Notes: generated from the letters alone by a model not told the origin. Positions 1-5,722 are shown, numbered from the stretch's first letter. The stretch: 5,895 bases of DNA from Pseudomonadota bacterium (GCA_023386765.1 JAEWJD010000122.1:1-5895); one strand, 5' to 3'. A program made the numbers and translations.

Positions 1-109
1 GGTTCAGGGTCATGGCGGGTTCGCAGGGGGAGGGGTCGGCATCGACCGGCAAGGTCGTGACCGCAAGGGAAAAAAGGGGGAGCAGCAGGGTCAGGCGTAG
101 GGCTTTCAT
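1..109 (-). CDS. N-terminal part of an unidentified exported protein (runs off the left edge)
   Basis: The visible 36 residues begin MKALRLTLLLPLFSLAV, a classical Sec signal peptide: two basic residues, then a hydrophobic core of about 14 residues. A possible cleavage site follows Val-Asp-Ala near residue 24, and the mature part begins Asp-Pro-Ser-Pro-Cys. The ATG at 109 is preceded by a good ribosome binding site (GGGAG, 5 nt upstream). The gene begins 30 bp after the stop of the MFS transporter on the same strand, so the two are probably cotranscribed and under the same MarR control. Too little is present to name a family. The Cys at about residue 29 is not in a lipobox, so a lipoprotein is unlikely. 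The signal peptide is seen directly; the operon membership is inferred. Confidence 0.6.
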   Translation of the reverse strand, partial: MKALRLTLLLPLFSLAVTTLPVDADPSPCEPAMTLN

Positions 110-139
110 GAGATCTCCCGGGTCAGGCAAAGGAAGGGG

Positions 140-1309
140 TCAGGTCGGGGCGCGCCCGCTTGCGGCGTAGATGGCGGCAGCCAGGGCCAGCAAGGCCAGC
201 AACAGAAAGGCCTGGGTGGCCGTCCAGGACGCGGTCAGGCGCGCCAGCCAAGGCCCCAGGCTGGCGCCGATGAACAGCACGAAGGTGTAGAACGCCACGG
301 CCAGCCCTCGGCCTTCAGGGGCCGTCAGTCCGGCGATGCGCGCGATCAGGCTGGGCACGCTGACGCCGATGCCGGCCACGAACACCAGGCTGGCGACCAG
401 CAAGGCATAGGGGTGGCCGGGGGCGGCGGCGCAGGCGGCCAGCCCGGCCGCGGCCAGCAGCAGGCCGGCAGTCACCAGCCGTTGCGCGCCCCAGCGTGGC
501 AGCACGGCCGCCACCACCAACGGGGTGAGCAGGGCCGGCCAGGCGAGCGCGCGGGTCATCAATGGTGTGAGACCGTGGGTGTGCAACAGCGCGCCGGCGT
601 GGCTGTCCAGGCCCAGGTAAAAGGCCACAAAGCACAGCAGCAGCACCGATGCCGGCCCGTAGACGCGCCGTAACGCCGGGCAGGCCAGGCGTGCGGCGAG
701 CGTGCGCCAGAGGGTGTGCCACGCGCTGGGCGGGGTAGCGCGTGCGGGATCGGCCGGTGCGGCCCACAGCCGCCAGGCCGTCAGGGCGAAAAGAAGGGCC
801 AACGGCAGCCAGGCCTGCTTCAGGCGGCCATGTCCGGCCATCGCCACGCCATAAATCTGCCCGGCCAGCCCGGCCGATAGAAATGCCGTGCTGAGCCAGG
901 CCACGCCCCAGACCCGTTGACGGGGTGTGCCGCGCTCGGACAGATAGGCAATTACGGTCGGCGGAAAAGCCGCCGCCACCAGACCCTGGGCGGCACGCAA
1001 GCTCATCAGCCAGGCCGCCGAGGAGGCCCAACTGAGCGCAATGGTCAGCAGGCTCAGTGCTACCAGCGCGCCAGTCATCAGGGGGCGTCTCCCCAGGCGA
1101 TCGGACAGCGGGCCGAACAGCAGAAAACCGACGGCATACGCAAAACCGAATACGCTGACCGAGGCGGCTGCCGAGGCCGGCGACAGATCGTAGGCGTGTG
1201 CCAGTTGCGGCAGTACGGCCAGCGGGAGATAGAGCAGAGAGACGACTGCCAGCGCGCACAGCACCAGCAGGGCGCGCAGTCCGGCGCCGGGCGAAGGGAG
1301 AGAGGACAT
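140..1309 (-). CDS. MFS transporter, 12-helix (YnfM/arabinose-efflux-like drug or metabolite exporter)
   Basis: This is an inner-membrane major facilitator superfamily protein of 389 residues, normal length for a 12-helix member. The loop between helices 2 and 3 carries the canonical motif A, GPLSDRLGRRP at residues 66-76. Hydrophobic segments lie at about 13-33, 48-66, 78-95, 99-120, 136-158, 165-182, 221-240, 252-270, 277-296, 302-323, 336-355 and 363-385, with a polar central loop around 183-215. The ATG at 1309 has AGGA 8 nt upstream. The gene follows a MarR regulator after 112 bp containing two copies of that regulator's putative operator, and precedes an exported protein gene by 30 bp. 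By analogy with other MarR/MFS pairs, the likely role is proton-driven export of a toxic or aromatic compound sensed by the MarR protein. The substrate cannot be read from the sequence, and import is not excluded. Confidence 0.9.
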   Translation of the reverse strand: MSSLPSPGAGLRALLVLCALAVVSLLYLPLAVLPQLAHAYDLSPASAAASVSVFGFAYAVGFLLFGPLSDRLGRRPLMTGALVALSLLTIALSWASSAAWLMSLRAAQGLVAAAFPPTVIAYLSERGTPRQRVWGVAWLSTAFLSAGLAGQIYGVAMAGHGRLKQAWLPLALLFALTAWRLWAAPADPARATPPSAWHTLWRTLAARLACPALRRVYGPASVLLLCFVAFYLGLDSHAGALLHTHGLTPLMTRALAWPALLTPLVVAAVLPRWGAQRLVTAGLLLAAAGLAACAAAPGHPYALLVASLVFVAGIGVSVPSLIARIAGLTAPEGRGLAVAFYTFVLFIGASLGPWLARLTASWTATQAFLLLALLALAAAIYAASGRAPT

Positions 1310-1330
1310 GCCGGAAATCCTATGATAAAT

Positions 1331-1346
1331 AGACAGCTAGCTACAT
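1331..1346. promoter_or_regulatory. Degenerate MarR-type operator copy upstream of the MFS gene
   Basis: The half-site GCTACAT (1340-1346) is identical to that in the perfect palindrome upstream of the MarR gene. The same 2-nt spacer (TA) separates it from a left half, AGACAGC, which matches ATGTAGC at 4 of 7 positions. The similarity continues to the right: GCTACATAAAT here, GCTACATATAT at the perfect site. The site lies 21 bp upstream of the MFS start codon, overlapping its 5' leader or promoter. I see no convincing -35/-10 pair here. Confidence 0.45.
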
Positions 1347-1391
1347 AAATCAGCGATAACAACATTGCCCGGGATTCAATGATCTCGAGAA

Positions 1392-1407
1392 ACGTAGTGA
1401 GCTACAT
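1392..1407. promoter_or_regulatory. Second MarR-type operator copy in the marR-MFS gap
   Basis: The half-site GCTACAT (1401-1407) is exact. It is separated by GA from the left half ACGTAGT, which matches ATGTAGC at 5 of 7 positions. The site lies 14 bp beyond the marR stop codon and 61 bp, centre to centre, from the weaker copy nearer the MFS gene. The spacing is close to six helical turns, so cooperative binding or looping is possible. The repeat of the half-site is observed; binding by the neighbouring MarR protein is inferred. Confidence 0.5.
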
Positions 1408-1421
1408 AACTGGCAAAAAAA

Positions 1422-1940
1422 TCAGGGCGCCTCGGTCAGGGCGGCCAGCACCCCGGGTTGGCCCAGTTTGAGCATGAGGCGATTGAGCACCTGGCGCTCG
1501 TCGGCATCGAAATGCGCCATCAGGCGGGCCACCCAGGCATAGTGGCCGGGCAGGGCCTGCGTCAGCATGGCGTCGCCTTCCGGGGCCAGGCGTACCAGCC
1601 GGGCTCGTGCATCCAGTGGATCGACGTCGCGGCTGCACAGGCCGGCGCCGAGCATGCGGTCGATGACCCGGGTCATGGTTTGCGAAGTGACCGAGACCCC
1701 CTCGGCCAGGCGGCCCACGCTCAGGCCATCAGGATTGCGCTTGAGCAGCAGCAACACGAAAAACTGGGTCTGCGACAGCCCCCCGAAACGCGCCAGGTTG
1801 GCCTCGAAGGCCGAGAGCATCTCCTGGGTGGCCGACGCCCAGATCAGCCAGGTCTGCAGACCCTGGATATCGGGGTTGCCGTAGTCGGCTCCGAAGCGCT
1901 CCAGGGTGTCATAGCTGGGAAGGTCTTTGAGTTCGAACAT
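1422..1940 (-). CDS. MarR-family winged-helix transcriptional regulator
   Basis: This is a cytoplasmic DNA-binding repressor of about 172 residues, probably a homodimer that releases DNA on binding a small, often phenolic, ligand. Counting from the ATG at 1940, residues 25-53 form the N-terminal dimerisation helix. LSQTQFF at 55-61 starts the winged-helix domain, the recognition helix is about 84-97 (TSQTMTRVIDRML), and the wing with the family-typical D-x-R-A-R is about 105-116. C-terminal helices complete the dimer interface. The size and the N-terminal extension resemble EmrR/MprA-type members. The frame also contains an ATG at 1964, but that codon lies inside the operator and upstream of the predicted transcription start, and it has no ribosome binding site. 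The ATG at 1940 has AGGAGA 10 nt upstream and is preferred. The downstream MFS gene and the shared operator copies suggest control of that transporter and of itself. Confidence 0.88.
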   Translation of the reverse strand: MFELKDLPSYDTLERFGADYGNPDIQGLQTWLIWASATQEMLSAFEANLARFGGLSQTQFFVLLLLKRNPDGLSVGRLAEGVSVTSQTMTRVIDRMLGAGLCSRDVDPLDARARLVRLAPEGDAMLTQALPGHYAWVARLMAHFDADERQVLNRLMLKLGQPGVLAALTEAP

Positions 1941-1950
1941 CGCCGGGGAA

Positions 1951-1956
1951 TCTCCT
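1951..1956 (-). promoter_or_regulatory. Ribosome binding site that decides the marR start
   Basis: On the minus strand this reads AGGAGA, ending 10 nt before the ATG at 1940. No comparable purine motif precedes the upstream in-frame ATG at 1964. It would sit within the first few bases of an mRNA starting near 1959. Confidence 0.55.
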
Positions 1957-1961
1957 GTGGC

Positions 1962-1987
1962 CATAAATGTAGCCAGCTACATATATG
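1962..1987. promoter_or_regulatory. 26-bp palindromic operator, probable MarR autorepression site
   Basis: The arms CATAAATGTAGC (1962-1973) and GCTACATATATG (1976-1987) flank a 2-nt CA spacer. They are reverse complements at 11 of 12 positions, with a perfect 7+7 core (1967-1973 and 1976-1982). Length and symmetry fit a MarR dimer. The palindrome overlaps the spacer and -10 box of the marR promoter. Two partial copies, each with the exact half-site GCTACAT and the same 2-nt spacing, lie before the MFS gene. Confidence 0.7.
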
Positions 1988-1994
1988 TTGTCAA
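1966..1994 (-). promoter_or_regulatory. Sigma-70 promoter of the marR gene
   Basis: On the minus strand, a perfect -35 box TTGACA (1994-1989) is followed after exactly 17 bp by TACATT (1971-1966), 4 of 6 to the -10 consensus. Transcription would start near 1959, giving a leader of about 19 nt. The spacer and -10 box lie entirely within the palindromic operator, the classical arrangement for repression by blocking RNA polymerase. Confidence 0.65.
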
Positions 1995-2019
1995 GCCACC
2001 GGCAGGGACCGGGGCTTGA
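1991..2019. other. Strong stem-loop between queD and the marR promoter
   Basis: The arms TCAAGCC (1991-1997) and GGCTTGA (2013-2019) pair over 7 bp. After one bulged A, an inner CCGG/CCGG stem of 4 bp closes a 6-nt loop. On the minus strand the structure begins about 30 nt after the queD stop, the usual place for a 3'-end structure. No T-run follows on either strand, so it is not a canonical intrinsic terminator. It could be an mRNA-stabilising or Rho-assisted end. Its distal arm includes most of the marR -35 box. Confidence 0.45.
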
Positions 2020-2048
2020 GGCAGAAGGGGCGGGTCTGGCTGGCGCCG

Positions 2049-2495
2049 TCAGCTGCCGTGGCAGTCCGCCCAGCAATTGGGGGTTTCGTACAGGCGCACG
2101 CGGCTCAGGCGCAATTGGCCGCCATAAGCGCCCTGATATTCGGGCGCCAGCCGGGTGAAGATGATGGCCGCCAGGTTTTCGGCAGTGGGAATGCGGTCCA
2201 GCACCACGGTTTTGTGGTCGGGCAGGGTAGCCAGGAAATCGCGCACGGCCACATCGCCCTCATAGACCAGAAAGGCATGATCCCAGACGTCGACCACATG
2301 GGTCTTGGCGATCTGCTTGATCTCCGAAAAGTCCATCACCATGCCGGTGTCGGATTGCCCCGGCGTCTGTACGACTTCGCCGCTGAGCGTGATCTCCAGC
2401 ACGTAGCGATGGCCGTGCAGGTTGCGGCACTGGCTGCGGTGGTCGGGGATGCGATGGCCGGCGTCGAACTCCAGCTTGCGGGTTACGGAAATCAC
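2049..2495 (-). CDS. queD: 6-carboxy-5,6,7,8-tetrahydropterin synthase QueD
   Basis: This cytoplasmic zinc enzyme converts 7,8-dihydroneopterin triphosphate to 6-carboxytetrahydropterin, an early step in making the 7-deazaguanine base of queuosine for tRNA. Its 148 residues fit the family. The N-terminal signature is present: zinc ligands His14, His27 and His29 (FDAGH and LHGH), catalytic Cys23, the Asp72-His73 pair (VWDHAFLV) expected in the catalytic triad, and Glu137 in LYETPNCWA for pterin recognition. The start is a GTG at 2495 with GGAGG 4 nt upstream. It lies 25 bp after the queE stop on the same strand, so the two are almost certainly cotranscribed, as in many proteobacteria. The product of QueD is the substrate of QueE, encoded by the gene in front. 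Family assignment is secure; motif roles are from family knowledge. Confidence 0.95.
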   Translation of the reverse strand: MISVTRKLEFDAGHRIPDHRSQCRNLHGHRYVLEITLSGEVVQTPGQSDTGMVMDFSEIKQIAKTHVVDVWDHAFLVYEGDVAVRDFLATLPDHKTVVLDRIPTAENLAAIIFTRLAPEYQGAYGGQLRLSRVRLYETPNCWADCHGS

Positions 2496-2520
2496 CGGGC
2501 CTCCCGGCGCAGGAAAATCA

Positions 2521-3192
2521 TCATGGAATGCCTATGTATTTATGGGTTTGCAGGCTCAGGCGCCATTGCGGATGAGCCATGCAGTAGTTCACGGCCGCCT
2601 CGGTATTGGCCAGGCGCTGCGGATTATCCATGGGCTGCAGAAAAAAATGCTCGAAATCGAGCCCGGCAAAAGCCTCCGGCAGCGCCTCGGTCTGCGGATA
2701 GACCAATTTCAATTCCTGGCCATGCGTCTGCACGATGCGGGCGCTGCCCTTGGGGCTGACGCAGATCCAGTCCACGCCGGGAGGCACCGGCAGGGTGCCG
2801 TTGGTTTCCAGCGCGATGGTGAAGCCTTGCGCACGCACCGCGGCAATAAGGGCATCGTCCAGTTGCAGCAGGGGCTCGCCGCCGGTGAACACCACGTAAC
2901 GGCCTGCGCGGTCGTCGCCCCAGGTACGCGCCAGGGTGTCCGCCAGCGCCTGGGCGTTGCGGAACTTGCCTCCGCCCGGGCCGTCGGTGCCGACGAAGTC
3001 GGTATCGCAAAAGGTACAGGCGGCCTGGGCCCGGTCGCTTTCGCGCCCGCTCCAGAGGTTGCAACCGGAAAAGCGGCAGAAAACGGCTGCGCGCCCGGCC
3101 TGGGCGCCTTCGCCCTGCAGGGTCTTGAAGATTTCTTTGGCGGAGTAGGTCATGGCTGGCCGCAACACCGTGGGCAAATGCAAACCCGGCAT
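2521..3192 (-). CDS. queE: 7-carboxy-7-deazaguanine synthase QueE (radical SAM)
   Basis: This radical SAM enzyme converts 6-carboxytetrahydropterin to 7-carboxy-7-deazaguanine, the step after QueD. The [4Fe-4S] cluster cysteines are Cys44, Cys59 and Cys62, in the expanded C-X14-C-X2-C spacing characteristic of beta-proteobacterial QueE rather than the usual C-X3-C-X2-C. TLQGEG at 24-29 is the substrate-region signature, and TGGEPLL at 103-109 is the SAM-binding GGE motif. The start is uncertain. The ATG at 3192 has GAGG 5 nt upstream. The ATG at 3153 (MTYSAKEIF, giving 210 residues) is where the conserved family sequence begins, but it has no clear ribosome binding site. The 13 extra residues (PGLHLPTVLRPA) look non-conserved. 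queD follows after 25 bp. queC, needed to finish preQ0, is not visible here. Confidence 0.94.
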   Translation of the reverse strand: MPGLHLPTVLRPAMTYSAKEIFKTLQGEGAQAGRAAVFCRFSGCNLWSGRESDRAQAACTFCDTDFVGTDGPGGGKFRNAQALADTLARTWGDDRAGRYVVFTGGEPLLQLDDALIAAVRAQGFTIALETNGTLPVPPGVDWICVSPKGSARIVQTHGQELKLVYPQTEALPEAFAGLDFEHFFLQPMDNPQRLANTEAAVNYCMAHPQWRLSLQTHKYIGIP

Positions 3193-3260
3193 TTTAGCCT
3201 CTGCCGGATGGTGCTGCGGCCAGACCCTGGCGGGCCGCCTTTGGCGTAGACTGCGCGGCT

Positions 3261-3677
3261 ATGTGGCACATTCAAGATGACCTTTACCTGGACGAGAGCG
3301 AACTGGAGATCGGCATGATCCGAGCCCAGGGCGCGGGCGGCCAGCACGTCAATAAAGTTTCCAGCGCCGTGCACCTGCGTTTCGACTTGCGGGCTTCGCG
3401 GCTGCCCGCCGAGGTGCAGGAGGCGGTTCTCGCGTTTTCGGACCGGCGCATTTCCAAGGAAGGCGTCATCATCATCAAGGCGCAGACTTTCCGCAGCCTG
3501 GAGAAGAACCGTGCCGAGGCCATCGAGCGCTTGCTGACGCTGTTGCGCCAGAGCCTGGTCAAGGAAATCCCGCGACGCGCCACCAAACCGACGCGGGCCT
3601 CGCAGCGGCGCCGCGTGCAAGGCAAGCTGCAGCGCGGCGACATCAAGCGTCTGCGCGGGCGGGTGGGCGACGAATAA
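3261..3677 (+). CDS. arfB: Alternative ribosome-rescue factor ArfB (YaeJ), peptidyl-tRNA hydrolase
   Basis: This small class-I release-factor homologue of 138 residues enters the A site of ribosomes stalled without a stop codon and hydrolyses the peptidyl-tRNA. The catalytic GGQ motif is at residues 26-28 within RAQGAGGQHVNKVSSAV, the family signature. The release-factor domain 3 fold covers about 1-100. The tail, about 105-138, is dense in Arg and Lys (KPTRASQRRRVQGKLQRG), as expected for the segment that occupies the empty mRNA channel. The codon-recognition domains of true release factors are absent, and the length matches ArfB. The ATG at 3261 has no clear ribosome binding site, but the conserved N-terminus fits it. 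The gene is divergent from queE across a 68-bp gap and is probably transcribed alone. Confidence 0.94.
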   Translation: MWHIQDDLYLDESELEIGMIRAQGAGGQHVNKVSSAVHLRFDLRASRLPAEVQEAVLAFSDRRISKEGVIIIKAQTFRSLEKNRAEAIERLLTLLRQSLVKEIPRRATKPTRASQRRRVQGKLQRGDIKRLRGRVGDE

Positions 3678-3696
3678 GCGCATCCTCCAGCGCGGT

Positions 3697-3726
3697 TTGA
3701 GTCGGGCTCATCTTGGTGGATACAAT
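3697..3726 (+). promoter_or_regulatory. Sigma-70 promoter of the GntR regulator gene
   Basis: TTGAGT (3697-3702, 4 of 6) and TACAAT (3721-3726, 5 of 6) are separated by 18 bp. Transcription would start near 3733, giving a leader of about 50 nt with AGGAG at 3766-3770. It begins about 20 bp after the arfB stop. No terminator is visible between them. Confidence 0.5.
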
Positions 3727-3744
3727 GTCACTAATATTGGATTC
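3718..3744. promoter_or_regulatory. Inverted repeat over the gntR promoter, candidate autoregulatory operator
   Basis: GGATACAAT (3718-3726) and ATTGGATTC (3736-3744) are reverse complements at 7 of 9 positions with a 9-nt spacer. The right part also reads ATTGGATTCAAT (3736-3747), a short ATTG/CAAT dyad like those bound by many FCD-type GntR proteins. The repeat covers the -10 box and the predicted transcription start, a position where binding would repress. Confidence 0.4.
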
Positions 3745-3782
3745 AATCTGGACGGTTCTCGCAAAAGGAGCGCGGGCGGTAG

Positions 3783-4517
3783 ATGCGAAGCAATGATGCA
3801 AAGCTGGTGACGGAGCTGGCCAGCCAGATCTCCGAAGGCATACTGAACGGGCGCTATCCTCCCAACAGCCGCTTGCGCCAGGAGGCGTTGGCGGCCGAGT
3901 TCGGCGTCAGCCGCACGCCCGTGCGCGAAGCCTTGTCCCAGCTGGAGGCCAAGGGCCTGGTGGTCCAGCGCAAGCGCCTGGGCGCGGTGGTGTGCGCGCC
4001 GTCCATCCGGGATGTGCGCGAGAACTACCAGGTACGCAGCGAAGTCGAGGGGCTGGCCGCCGAGTTGGCCGCCACCTGGATCACGGATGCGCAGCTGCAA
4101 CAGTTGCGCGAGATCCATGAGCGTTTCCATGCCGCCGTACTGAGCCTGAACAATATCGCCATGGCAGCGGGCCAGCCTGCCGATGAAGCGGCTGCGGCGC
4201 AGGCGCTCAACCAATGGATACAGAGCAATGGTGAGTTCCATGCCCTGATCTACGATGCCTCGCACAACGCTTGCCTGCAGCGCATCATCCGCGAGCTGCA
4301 TCTGGGCTATACGCGCAACATCCTGGCGACCACCGCGATGGGGATGTACCGCCACCGGATGGAGCAGACCATCGCCCACCACATGGAAATCCTGAAGGCG
4401 CTCAGCCAGCGCGATCCGCAGGCCGCGCGGGCGGCCATGCGGCGTCACATCCTCGAATCAGGAGAGTTCGTGGTGGCGTGGCTGAGCACCCACGCCGAAG
4501 CGGGTCCGGCCGTCTAG
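3783..4517 (+). CDS. GntR-family transcriptional regulator with FCD ligand-binding domain
   Basis: This cytoplasmic regulator of 244 residues has an N-terminal winged helix (about 1-72) with the family hallmark FGVSRTPVREALSQLEAKGL at 40-59. A helical FCD domain (about 78-230) starts with YQVRSEVEGLAAELA. Likely metal ligands are Asn149, His153 (NGEFH), His200 and His222, the N/D-x3-H...H...H pattern of the FCD class, where a bound metal helps hold a carboxylate effector. An alanine-rich stretch at about 123-142 looks longer than the usual inter-helix loop. The ATG at 3783 directly follows an in-frame TAG, so no earlier start is possible. AGGAG lies 12 nt upstream, somewhat far. Its 3' end overlaps the convergent amidohydrolase gene by 4 bp. 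It probably controls the neighbouring transporter/amidohydrolase pair in response to an organic acid; that target is inferred from context. Confidence 0.9.
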   Translation: MRSNDAKLVTELASQISEGILNGRYPPNSRLRQEALAAEFGVSRTPVREALSQLEAKGLVVQRKRLGAVVCAPSIRDVRENYQVRSEVEGLAAELAATWITDAQLQQLREIHERFHAAVLSLNNIAMAAGQPADEAAAAQALNQWIQSNGEFHALIYDASHNACLQRIIRELHLGYTRNILATTAMGMYRHRMEQTIAHHMEILKALSQRDPQAARAAMRRHILESGEFVVAWLSTHAEAGPAV

Positions 4518-5707
4518 GCAGCCAGTACCTGCGGCACGCGGCTGGCCGGGGGCGTGTTGCGCGAACGGTGGCAGCGGATCAGGCCATCGATGATGACCAT
4601 CCCGATGCCCGGGATGTCGCCTTTGCCCAGGCTTTCCAGCAGCGTCTGGCCATCGGAATGCTGGGCGGTGTCCATCAATACGAAATCGGCGCTGCGGCCG
4701 GGCTCGATCAGGCCGCAGTTCAATTCGCGGATCCGTGCCGTGTTGCCGGTCGCAAAACAGATGGCCTGTTCGGCCGGGATGCCGCCCACGCTGCTGAGCA
4801 GCGCGATCAGACGCAGAATCCCGGTCGGCTGCACGCCAGAGCCCGCAGGCGAGTCGGTGCCCAGGGTGACCCGGTGCAGTTCATTGCGCTCGCGCGCGGT
4901 GCGCGCGGCGAACAACGCGGAAAACTCGTTGCCGTTGTGCACGATCTCGATGGCGCGGTCACAGCCTTCACACAGACAGCGGATCTGGTTGATGGGCAGC
5001 GAGGTATGCCCGCCGTTGATGTGGCCGATGATGTCCGGATCGGTTTCCAGGATCATGTCGGCATCCACATAGCTGGAGCCGGGTGTCGAAGGCCCGCCGG
5101 TATGGATGGTCGACTGGATGCCGTGCTTGCGCGCCCAATCGACCATCTGGCGTGCGGTGCTGCCGTCCTTGACCGTGCCCAGGCCGATTTCACCCAGGGT
5201 CTTGATGCCGGCGGCGGCCAGTTCGGCGAAGTCCTGCTCCTGCATGCCTTGCTCGATGACCGGCGCGCCGGCAATCACTTTCACGCCGCCAGGGCGAAAG
5301 GCCTCGTAGCAGCGTTGCGCCGTGATGGCCAGGGCCTTGAGCCCGAGGATGTCGCGCGGACGGCCAGGCAGGTGAACTTCGCCGGCCGACACCATGGAGG
5401 TGACGCCGCCGTTCATGAACGAGTCGATCCAGCCGAGCTGGTTCTGGCGCGGCGTCCAGTCGCCGAAGACAGGGTGGACGTGGCCGTCGATCAGGCCTGG
5501 CGACAGGCAGCAGCCCTGGGCGTCGATGCGCAGATCGGCCTGGTTGGTGTCCAGGTCGCGCTCCAGACCGACGGCCTGGATCAGCCCGTCCTGGCAGACG
5601 ATGGTATCGGCGTCCAGGATGGGCTGGGCCAGATCGCCGGACAGCAGCAGGCCGATGTTGCGGATGACCAGTTTTCCGGCCGGCGCGGTGGGTGCAGTGG
5701 GATGCAT
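4514..5707 (-). CDS. Enamidase-like metal-dependent amidohydrolase
   Basis: This 397-residue enzyme of the amidohydrolase superfamily resembles, from end to end, the enamidase of Eubacterium barkeri, which opens 1,4,5,6-tetrahydro-6-oxonicotinate to 2-formylglutarate and ammonia. Shared features as I recall them are the start KLVIRNIGLLLSGD, LDADTIVCQDGLI, GDWTPRQ, the PGRPRD segment, and SRNTPPASR near the C-terminus. Metal-site residues are His76 and His78 (DGHVH), Glu173 (GEIGLGT), His202 (IHTGG), His229 (GHINGG) and catalytic Asp285 (GTDSPAG), all present. The ATG at 5707 has GGAG 5 nt upstream. It lies 15 bp after the stop of an MFS transporter on the same strand, implying one operon. 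The family assignment is strong. The exact substrate is not, because no other genes of nicotinate fermentation are visible; another cyclic amide or enamide is possible. Confidence 0.87.
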   Translation of the reverse strand: MHPTAPTAPAGKLVIRNIGLLLSGDLAQPILDADTIVCQDGLIQAVGLERDLDTNQADLRIDAQGCCLSPGLIDGHVHPVFGDWTPRQNQLGWIDSFMNGGVTSMVSAGEVHLPGRPRDILGLKALAITAQRCYEAFRPGGVKVIAGAPVIEQGMQEQDFAELAAAGIKTLGEIGLGTVKDGSTARQMVDWARKHGIQSTIHTGGPSTPGSSYVDADMILETDPDIIGHINGGHTSLPINQIRCLCEGCDRAIEIVHNGNEFSALFAARTARERNELHRVTLGTDSPAGSGVQPTGILRLIALLSSVGGIPAEQAICFATGNTARIRELNCGLIEPGRSADFVLMDTAQHSDGQTLLESLGKGDIPGIGMVIIDGLIRCHRSRNTPPASRVPQVLAA

Positions 5708-5722
5708 GGGAACTCCGTCGTT

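Noticed and set aside
1310..1350. Promoter for the MFS gene using TATCAT at 1327-1322
   Set aside because: The -10-like box is good, but no acceptable -35 lies 16-18 bp upstream, and transcription would start at or after the ribosome binding site.
1411..1440. T-run (minus strand) directly after the marR stop as an intrinsic terminator
   Set aside because: The run of seven T is preceded only by the loop-less palindrome GGCGCC and no stable stem with a loop, so termination is not supported.
1458..2759. 433-codon open frame on the plus strand
   Set aside because: It runs antisense across marR, queD and part of queE, all firmly identified on the minus strand. The translation is low-complexity and has no family features, typical of a GC-rich shadow frame.
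3216..3238. Inverted repeats GCGGCC/GGCCGC and GCCAG-ACC-CTGGC between queE and arfB
   Set aside because: They are short and GC-only, and such repeats arise readily by chance at this base composition. There is no promoter or T-run nearby to give them a role.
3193..3260. preQ1 riboswitch upstream of queE
   Set aside because: The 68-bp gap is GC-rich, and I see no preQ1 aptamer features such as the A-rich tail pairing with a small hairpin loop.
3708..4448. 246-codon open frame on the minus strand opposite the GntR gene
   Set aside because: The GntR frame has a complete winged-helix and FCD signature. The opposite frame has no motif and no plausible start signal.
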